46,367 nt of DNA, from NCBI GenBank assembly GCA_910589335.1, contig CAJUTW010000005.1:1-46367 (forward strand). Direction: 5' to 3'. Below the pieces are notes generated by a model, which saw nothing but the letters and a program-made list of their open reading frames with translations, did no database searches and was not told the DNA's origin. This stretch comes from an uncultured Bacilli bacterium (GTDB lineage: Bacteria > Bacillota_I > Bacilli_A > RF39 > UBA660). Both the position numbers and the translations under genes were made by a program. Of this stretch, positions 41,523 to 46,367 are shown one piece after another (position 1 is the stretch's first letter; each line of letters begins with the position of its first letter).

Positions 41523-41627
41523 CTATTGGTGATTTAATCTTAACAAAATTTTTGCTAATTTTTTGTTTTTTCTAGATTTGGTACTTTTTAGTAAATTAAT
41601 TAAAATTTCTCTTTCAATTTTCGACAA
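41523..41627 (-). CDS. Possible 34-residue basic small protein
   Basis: The minus strand encodes LSKIEREILINLLKSTKSRK then NKKLAKILLRLNHQ from a TTG at 41627 to TAG. The composition is amphipathic and coding-like (Leu/Ile spacing with Lys/Arg), but the start is poor and no ribosome-binding site is clear. It lies between the LytTR gene and the cold-shock gene. Uncertain; it could be chance or a regulatory peptide. Confidence 0.25.
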   Translation of the reverse strand: MSKIEREILINLLKSTKSRKNKKLAKILLRLNHQ

Positions 41628-41638
41628 AATATGACATT

Positions 41639-42364
41639 TTATCTACTTCTTAAATAATTTATTATTTCTTTTTTCTTAGTTCTTGAGACAATATTAATTT
41701 CATTTCCATCATTAAACATCATTATATTACTTTTAATGTTATATGATACCACTTGTTCTACATTAATAATATAACTTCTATTACATTTTATAAATCTTTT
41801 ATCTAATTTTTCTTCTAAACTTTTTAAATTACCACTATACATATATGTATTTGTTGTAGTTTTAATTAAACAAATTTTACTATCTTTTTCTTTCTCAATA
41901 TATAATATATTTGCAAGTCTAATATTATATAATGTATTTTTGTAATTATATTTTAATGTTTTTGGACGGTTATCATAATTTTTTAAACTTGTTTTTATTG
42001 CACTTTCTAATAATAAATTATAATTTGAATTTGTCTTTAATAAATAATCAATAGGCATAATATGATAATCAATAATTTCATATTTATAATCATTGGTATT
42101 TGAAATAAATATTATCATTGACTGCCAATCGGATAATTTTTCACGAAGATATTTAGCTATAGTTAAACCTGATGCAGTTCGTGAATTAACTGAAAGAAGA
42201 CATATTTTAAAGTTATTATTATCTAATGATTCTTTCCAATTCTTGGAAAATGAATTTACTGAACTTATTTTATATTCTTCATCAGAATTCATCATTATTT
42301 TTTCTATAATTAATTTTATATTTTCTATTGAAGAATCATCATCGTATATATAAAATTCTAACAT
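41639..42364 (-). CDS. LytTR-type response regulator with degenerate receiver
   Basis: 241 residues when started at ATG 42364, which GAGGTG precedes at six bases; the frame extends 14 codons further but without a ribosome-binding site. The C-terminal LytTR DNA-binding domain is clear (YNIRLANILYIEKEKDSKIC, FIKCNRSYIINVEQVVSYN, NIVSRTKKKEIINYL). The N-terminal half has receiver form (FYIYDDDSSIENIKLIIEKI ... LTIAKYLREKLSDWQSMIIF ... YHIMPIDYLLKT), but where the phosphorylated Asp should be (FLDI) it reads ICLLSVNSRTASG, so the acceptor is missing. It is probably phosphorylation-independent. No histidine kinase is nearby. Confidence 0.85.
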   Translation of the reverse strand: MLEFYIYDDDSSIENIKLIIEKIMMNSDEEYKISSVNSFSKNWKESLDNNNFKICLLSVNSRTASGLTIAKYLREKLSDWQSMIIFISNTNDYKYEIIDYHIMPIDYLLKTNSNYNLLLESAIKTSLKNYDNRPKTLKYNYKNTLYNIRLANILYIEKEKDSKICLIKTTTNTYMYSGNLKSLEEKLDKRFIKCNRSYIINVEQVVSYNIKSNIMMFNDGNEINIVSRTKKKEIINYLRSR

Positions 42365-42394
42365 ATTTGTCACCTCTAATTTAAATTTTAATTT

Positions 42395-42414
42395 AAAAAA
42401 GCACATCTGTGCTT
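42395..42414 (-). terminator. Terminator overlapping the TagO-like gene stop
   Basis: AAGCACA pairs with TGTGCTT around two bases; TTTTTTAAATT follows on the minus strand. It separates the transferase gene from the LytTR gene. Confidence 0.75.
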
Positions 42415-43498
42415 ATTTATTGGTTTTCTCTTTAGAGTTTTTCAAAAGCTTTTTTTCTATTGATGTCTTATCAATAATTATTGTTGTATGGAAAATAAAC
42501 CAAATTACAAGTAAAAAGATTATTATATAAATTATTTGACCTACTTTTTGATTTATTAGAGTAAAACATATTGTTGCTGATGCAAAAAGAATATTGATTC
42601 CATAAATTATTAATACTGTTATTGTTTGAGAAAAATTCATTCCTAATAGTTGATGATGAAGATGTTGTTTATCTGCTTTGAATGGTGGTTCGCCTTTTAA
42701 TAATCTTCTAATAATTGCAAATAATGTATCAAGTATTGGAATTCCAAGAATTGTTACTGGAACAAAGAAAGAGATTAAAGCTGGACCTTTAAATTCTAAT
42801 AATGTTATGACCGATATTATAAACCCCATAAATGTCGCACAATCTCCAGCAAATATTTTTGCAGGATGAAAATTATGGATTAAAAATCCTAATGTTGAAC
42901 CTAGCATTATTAAAGTTAAAATCATAACAAGACTACCAGCACGACCTTGATAAAAACCTATTATTGCTATAGTAATATAAAATATTGAGCATATTCCGCC
43001 ACTTAAGCCATCTAATCCATCAATAAGATTTATAATATTTGTACACCCTACTATAAAAATAATGGTTAATGGGTAAGCCAAAATCCCAAAATCAAAAGAA
43101 TATCCAAAGGCTGTAATATTATTTAGTAATATTCCTCCATAAAATACTATAACCATAGCTGCTAATAAATGGCCTAACATTTTATGAATAGCTCTTATAG
43201 GTTTTATATCATCAATAATTCCTGTTAAAACTATTATAAAACTACCTATTAAAATAGAATTCATTCTTATACTTTGTTCTCCAAACAACATATAACCTAG
43301 TAGAAAAGATAGAAAAATCCCTACTCCACCGAGTTTTGGCGTAGCGTTTTTATGAATATGTCTATTTCCTTCCTCAGATCTTGGTAGATCAATAGCTCCA
43401 ATGTGATGAGCTATTTTTTGCATTAAAAACATTATAATAATTGAGAAGATAAAAGTAATTGATACTATCTTCAAAGAAGATAAGAGTTGTAATTTCAT
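42413..43498 (-). CDS. Undecaprenyl-phosphate N-acetylhexosamine-1-phosphate transferase (TagO/WecA family)
   Basis: About 361 residues, ten or eleven membrane helices. Family motifs: PKLGGVGIFLSFLLGY, GIIDDIKPIRAIHKMLGHLL with the DD pair, NLIDGLDGLSGGICSIFY with the catalytic Asp, FAGDCATFMGFI and the terminal KADKQHLHHQLLGM histidine loop. It attaches a sugar phosphate to undecaprenyl phosphate, starting teichoic acid, capsule or another wall polymer. GTG 43507 opens the frame, but ATG 43498 has AAGAAG at eight bases and is preferred. A wall synthesis gene next to mbl fits its location. Confidence 0.92.
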   Translation of the reverse strand: MKLQLLSSLKIVSITFIFSIIIMFLMQKIAHHIGAIDLPRSEEGNRHIHKNATPKLGGVGIFLSFLLGYMLFGEQSIRMNSILIGSFIIVLTGIIDDIKPIRAIHKMLGHLLAAMVIVFYGGILLNNITAFGYSFDFGILAYPLTIIFIVGCTNIINLIDGLDGLSGGICSIFYITIAIIGFYQGRAGSLVMILTLIMLGSTLGFLIHNFHPAKIFAGDCATFMGFIISVITLLEFKGPALISFFVPVTILGIPILDTLFAIIRRLLKGEPPFKADKQHLHHQLLGMNFSQTITVLIIYGINILFASATICFTLINQKVGQIIYIIIFLLVIWFIFHTTIIIDKTSIEKKLLKNSKEKTNK

Positions 43499-43551
43499 AA
43501 ATTTCACTTCTTTCTAGACTAATTATACCAAATTACAGTTTAAACATAAAG

Positions 43552-43571
43552 AAAAAACCAATTTTATTGGT
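43552..43571 (-). terminator. Terminator overlapping the mbl stop
   Basis: ACCAAT pairs with ATTGGT around a three-base loop; TTTTTTC follows on the minus strand. Confidence 0.65.
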
Positions 43572-44559
43572 CCTCTTCTAATAGTTTGATGTTATCTAAT
43601 AAAATCCCTGTTCCTTCAGCAACACATGTTAGAGGAGTTTCTGCGATTAAAACGGGAATTGTTAATTCTTCTTCAAAAAGTTCTACTAATCCATTTAATA
43701 GAGCTCCACCACCTGTTAAAATTAATCCTTTTTCCACAATATCTGCTGATAACTCTGGAGGAGTTTGTTCTAATACATTTTTTGTTGCTTTTAAAATTCT
43801 ATTTATACTATCTTTTAAAGCTTCTTTTGTCTCATCCTGTGTAATTTCTATAGAATGTGGAAGTCCTGTTATAAGATTTCTTCCTCGTACTTCTAATTTT
43901 TCTTTTTTACTAGGTTTATAGATATTTGTAAATTTTACTTTTATATCTTCAGCTGTTTTTTCTCCAATAAGAAGTTTATATTTATCTCTTATATATTTTA
44001 TAATGTCTTGATCGAGAGTATTTCCAGCTATTCTAACTGATGTAGAAGATACTATTCCATTTAGAGATAATATGGCAATATCTGTTGTTCCTCCACCAAT
44101 ATCTAATATCATATTGGCTGTTGGCTTAGATATATCCATTCCAGCTCCTATGGCAGCTACTTTAGGCTCTTCTTCTATATAAACTTTTCTTGCACCAGTT
44201 CTTTCTGCTGCTTCTTTAATAGCATTTTTCTCTACTGGAGTAATATTAGTTGGACAACATATTAAAATACGTGGTCTTGCAATTAAATTTTTTGCTTTTA
44301 TTTTTTTTATAAAGCTATTTAACATAATCTCAGTTAATTCAAAATCGGCAATTACACCATCTTTCATTGGTTTAATTGCTTTTACTTTTCCTGGAGTTCT
44401 CCCCAACATCTCATTAGCTTCTTCACCTACAGCAATTACTCTTTTTGTTTCAGTTTCAACTACTACTACACTAGGCTCATTAAGAACTATACCTTTTCCT
44501 TTTATATTAATTAAAACATTTGCTGTACCTAAATCTATTCCTATATCTTTTGCTAGCAT
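43564..44559 (-). CDS. mbl: MreB-family actin homologue (Mbl-like)
   Basis: 331 residues. Forms membrane-bound filaments that direct cell-wall elongation. Visible: phosphate-1 IGIDLGTANVLI, EPSVVVV, PTNITPVEKNAIKEAAERTG, connect-1 IEEEPKVAAIGAGMD, phosphate-2 ILDIGGGTTDIAILS, and adenosine motif LILTGGGALLNGLVELFEE. The position after a SpoIIQ-like gene matches mbl rather than mreB in Bacillus order. Good ribosome-binding context (GGAAGGAATGAAATT near the ATG). mreC and mreD are not nearby, again consistent with mbl. Confidence 0.92.
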   Translation of the reverse strand: MLAKDIGIDLGTANVLINIKGKGIVLNEPSVVVVETETKRVIAVGEEANEMLGRTPGKVKAIKPMKDGVIADFELTEIMLNSFIKKIKAKNLIARPRILICCPTNITPVEKNAIKEAAERTGARKVYIEEEPKVAAIGAGMDISKPTANMILDIGGGTTDIAILSLNGIVSSTSVRIAGNTLDQDIIKYIRDKYKLLIGEKTAEDIKVKFTNIYKPSKKEKLEVRGRNLITGLPHSIEITQDETKEALKDSINRILKATKNVLEQTPPELSADIVEKGLILTGGGALLNGLVELFEEELTIPVLIAETPLTCVAEGTGILLDNIKLLEEDQ

Positions 44560-44628
44560 AATTTCATTCCTTCCATTTGTTATTTTACCATAATTTTATT
44601 CATTTATAATAAAATAAATACATTTTAG

Positions 44629-44653
44629 TAAAAAAAAAGAATTAATTCTTTTT
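44629..44653 (-). terminator. Terminator of the SpoIIQ-like gene
   Basis: Palindrome AAAGAATTAATTCTTT flanked by T residues on the minus strand, overlapping the stop at 44642. Confidence 0.6.
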
Positions 44654-45271
44654 TTCTTGAACTTCCTTATTTAAATAGTTTATTGGATTGACAGGTTGTC
44701 CATTTTCATAAATTTCAAAATGTAAATGATTTCCTAATTCTTTATCTAATTCATTTGTTCCACTTTTTCCTAATACTTGTCCTTGTGTAACTACATCACC
44801 TTTTTTAATAGTTATTTCACTTAAACTTTGATAAGTAGAAATTAAATTATTTTCATGTTTAATTTCAATTACATTACCTAAAGTTTCATCTTCTTTTACA
44901 GAAATTACTGTTCCTTCTAAGATTGCTACTACTTCAAAAGTTTTTTCTGAAATATAATCAATTCCTGTATTTTGAAGATATGTATTATCATGTACGATTA
45001 TAGAATTTCTTTGGGCATCTTCTTCACCTTGATGATCGTAATAACTTTTTCCAACTGTTACTGAAGGATCAGTATATGGATTTATTATTGACTTTGTTGT
45101 ATTAACAACTGGTTGTGTTTCATCTATAACTTCTTCAGTTATATGGCTTGGGTCTTGCTCTACTGATTTTAAGGATTGTTTAGTTAAAAAAACAATTGTT
45201 AATACTGGAACTAAAATTAATAACATTACTACTATAGGAAATACTTTCAACTTCACTTTCTTTTTTATCAT
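44642..45271 (-). CDS. SpoIIQ-like M23/LytM protein with a missing zinc ligand
   Basis: 209 residues: one N-terminal membrane helix (VFPIVVMLLILVPVLTIVFL), an extracellular linker, and a LytM domain. The HxH pair is present (GNHLHFEIYENGQPVNP), but the first ligand region reads YLQNTGIDYIS where active enzymes have HxGxD, so His is replaced. Bacillus SpoIIQ is also a non-catalytic LytM protein with an altered first ligand, acting as a forespore-side partner of SpoIIIAH in the engulfment channel. The order DUF1146 - this gene - mbl also matches Bacillus ywzB ... spoIIQ ... mbl. Whether this organism sporulates cannot be told from the window. Confidence 0.8.
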   Translation of the reverse strand: MIKKKVKLKVFPIVVMLLILVPVLTIVFLTKQSLKSVEQDPSHITEEVIDETQPVVNTTKSIINPYTDPSVTVGKSYYDHQGEEDAQRNSIIVHDNTYLQNTGIDYISEKTFEVVAILEGTVISVKEDETLGNVIEIKHENNLISTYQSLSEITIKKGDVVTQGQVLGKSGTNELDKELGNHLHFEIYENGQPVNPINYLNKEVQEKKN

Positions 45272-45298
45272 ATTTTCACCTCAGTATAAGTTTTTCCC

Positions 45299-45325
45299 AA
45301 AAAAAAAGATTTATACTTCTTTTTA
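45299..45325 (-). terminator. Terminator after the DUF1146 gene
   Basis: AAAAAGA pairs with TCTTTTT; a nine-T run follows on the minus strand. Confidence 0.6.
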
Positions 45326-45526
45326 AAATAATTTTCCAGAAGTAAATAAATCGTATAAAAAATTAGTAACTAAATAGATAATAGATATTCCCATTAAGAA
45401 ATAAAATACTCGTGCTTGAATTATTTTATTTTTTTTAAATATTTGATTTATATTTACTGAATCCATCGCCCAAATTACTATAATAGTAACTAGTATATAT
45501 AAGAAAAATTTACCTTGCATTGTCAT
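45323..45526 (-). CDS. DUF1146-family small membrane protein
   Basis: 65-67 residues, two membrane helices (FFLYILVTIIVIWAMDSV and VFYFLMGISIIYLVTNFLYD) joined by a basic loop (FKKNKIIQAR) as in DUF1146/YwzB. The family has no known function but is often near ATP synthase, spoIIQ or mbl genes in Bacilli. It overlaps the end of rpiB by 17 bases; the second Met (45520) is better spaced from AAGG than the first. Confidence 0.75.
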   Translation of the reverse strand: MTMQGKFFLYILVTIIVIWAMDSVNINQIFKKNKIIQARVFYFLMGISIIYLVTNFLYDLFTSGKLF

Positions 45527-45953
45527 ACCTTGTAATTTTTTCTACTCTTCTTTGGTGTCTTTCATCATTTATAGGATCTGCAGCTATAAATGCATCGATG
45601 TACATTTTGATATCATTCATATCATCTGTATAGTTAAATGTCATTACATTCGCACCATTGTCATTTCTACTTAGTATTGCATCTTCTACTGAATTTATTT
45701 TGGCACATCTTATGCCTTTTACTTTATTAGCAGCAATAGACATACCAATACCTGTTCTACAAACTAATATTCCTAAATCAGCTTCTTTACTTATAACTTT
45801 ATCACAGACTATAAATGCAAAATCTGGATAATCATCTGTTGGTGTATTTTCCATACTACAGTCAATAGTATCAATATTTTTACTATTTAAATATTTTATT
45901 ACTTCTTTTTTGTATTCAACCCCTCTATGATCACTTGCTATTGCTATTTTCAT
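45510..45953 (-). CDS. rpiB: Ribose-5-phosphate isomerase B / LacAB-type isomerase
   Basis: 147 residues. Interconverts ribose-5-phosphate and ribulose-5-phosphate. Visible: IAIASDHRGVEYKKEVIKYL at the N-terminus, ENTPTDDYPDFAF, the active-site CRTGIGMSIAANKVKGIRCA with catalytic Cys, and NDNGANVMTF. The DHRG motif, rather than DHAG, and NVMTF, rather than NVLALG, are small departures. It heads the block running through DUF1146, the SpoIIQ-like gene and mbl. Confidence 0.9.
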   Translation of the reverse strand: MKIAIASDHRGVEYKKEVIKYLNSKNIDTIDCSMENTPTDDYPDFAFIVCDKVISKEADLGILVCRTGIGMSIAANKVKGIRCAKINSVEDAILSRNDNGANVMTFNYTDDMNDIKMYIDAFIAADPINDERHQRRVEKITRYDNAR

Positions 45954-46083
45954 ATAATATCTTCCTTTCTATTAAATCCATTATATCATATACTACCTAG
46001 ATAATTTGTAATAAAAATTAATAGATTTTCTAAAATCTTTAAGAATTACTTAATTAAATGAACTTGAATTATAATTATTGTAG

Positions 46084-46105
46084 AAAAAAACTAGATTTCT
46101 CTAGT
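46084..46105 (-). terminator. Terminator of the gene cut by the window edge
   Basis: ACTAGA pairs with TCTAGT, loop TTTC; TTTTTTT follows on the minus strand. Confidence 0.75.
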
Positions 46106-46107
46106 AT

Positions 46108-46365
46108 TTATTTCTTATTTAATTGTAAAGTTTCATTAGCTAAATTTATTTTTATATAAGAGCAGTCATCTGAAATAAGATAATCACTTGTACTATATTG
46201 TGGATCTTCATCTTTTGGTCCAGCTATATTTTTTAAACTAATAAAACTGACTGTATTATCATTTATCACGTATACTCCACTAGTTTCTGTCACACCTTCG
46301 AAATTAGCTGTAAAAGTTCCATCTTCTTTTAGATTATAAGTATATTTATAATCATATGATACTCC
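46108..46365 (-). CDS. C-terminal part of a beta-rich hypothetical protein (5' end outside window)
   Basis: The frame is open to the right edge: GVSYDYKYTYNLKEDGTFTA then NFEGVTETSGVYVINDNTVSF and YLISDDCSYIKINLANETLQ. YNLKEDGTFTANFEGV...GVYVINDNTVSF is the repeating strand pattern of small extracytoplasmic lipocalin-like or META-like domains often found on lipoproteins. The N-terminus, and so any signal peptide, is not in the window. Confidence 0.6.
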   Translation of the reverse strand, partial: GVSYDYKYTYNLKEDGTFTANFEGVTETSGVYVINDNTVSFISLKNIAGPKDEDPQYSTSDYLISDDCSYIKINLANETLQLNKK

Positions 46366-46367
46366 AT

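Noticed and set aside
43586..43921. Plus-strand 111-codon open frame across mbl
   Set aside because: Entirely antisense to the conserved mbl coding sequence; conservation explains the lack of stops.
1..46367. Mycoplasma-like code (UGA read as Trp), suggested by the high AT content
   Set aside because: prfB is present with its UGA-dependent frameshift, TGA ends some genes, and Trp is encoded by TGG throughout.

Overview
The window comes from a very AT-rich, low-GC Gram-positive chromosome, most likely an anaerobic Bacilli- or Erysipelotrichia-like member of the Bacillota (inference from gene content and order). Several housekeeping blocks keep Bacillus-like order: hpf, secA, prfB, ftsE, ftsX and an M23 hydrolase; and rpiB, a DUF1146 gene, a SpoIIQ-like gene, mbl and a TagO-like gene. 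The code is standard: prfB carries an in-frame UGA at the classic autoregulatory +1 frameshift site. Almost everything reads on the minus strand.

Region 1 (1-6.3 kb) is uvrB and an accessory island. The complete uvrB (147-2099) is followed on its 5' side by about 3.7 kb of cargo: a truncated C39-like peptidase, a secreted trypsin-like protease, and several small genes. The island ends in a second, truncated uvrB 5' end. 232 bp of the two copies are identical while their flanks have diverged. REP-like palindromes carrying GGGGACGAAT lie near both ends.

Region 2 (6.4-9.6 kb) is an operon: HAD hydrolase, a PEP-utilising phosphotransferase-like protein, and the XTP/dITP pyrophosphatase.

Region 3 (9.6-25.1 kb) is the most interesting part, a polymorphic-toxin locus. 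A phage collar/baseplate-type protein is followed after 14 nt by a 2084-residue Rhs protein without a signal peptide. The Rhs protein has a DNRLRE-type N-terminal region, two galactose-binding-like domains, a ricin-like lectin insert, YD repeats, an Rhs core and an unrecognised toxin tip. A membrane protein, probably its immunity partner, follows. Downstream is an array of orphan immunity-like genes and decayed pieces: two YcxB-like paralogues, a membrane-anchored gene with an internal stop, a PH-like fragment, a toxin-tail remnant and frameshifted Ig-like fragments. Upstream lies the C-terminal stub of another Rhs toxin with a GIY-YIG-type nuclease tip, broken by a stop codon at the tyrosine of the YVG motif; a likely immunity gene follows it.

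Region 4 (25.1-36.1 kb) holds murI, a heterodimeric ABC exporter, an HD-domain phosphohydrolase, the ftsE-ftsX-M23 peptidoglycan hydrolase module, and prfB with two YitT-family membrane proteins.

Region 5 (36.2-37.4 kb) interrupts the usual secA-prfB linkage with a candidate small RNA, a tandem-HTH regulator and a KilA-N pseudogene.

Region 6 (37.4-46.4 kb) holds secA, an unknown gene, hpf, a cold-shock protein, a LytTR regulator with a degenerate receiver, a TagO/WecA-like transferase, mbl, a SpoIIQ-like protein, a DUF1146 protein, rpiB and a gene cut by the window end. No tRNA, rRNA, CRISPR array or intact transposase was found. Many genes end in a compact rho-independent hairpin that overlaps or directly follows the stop codon.
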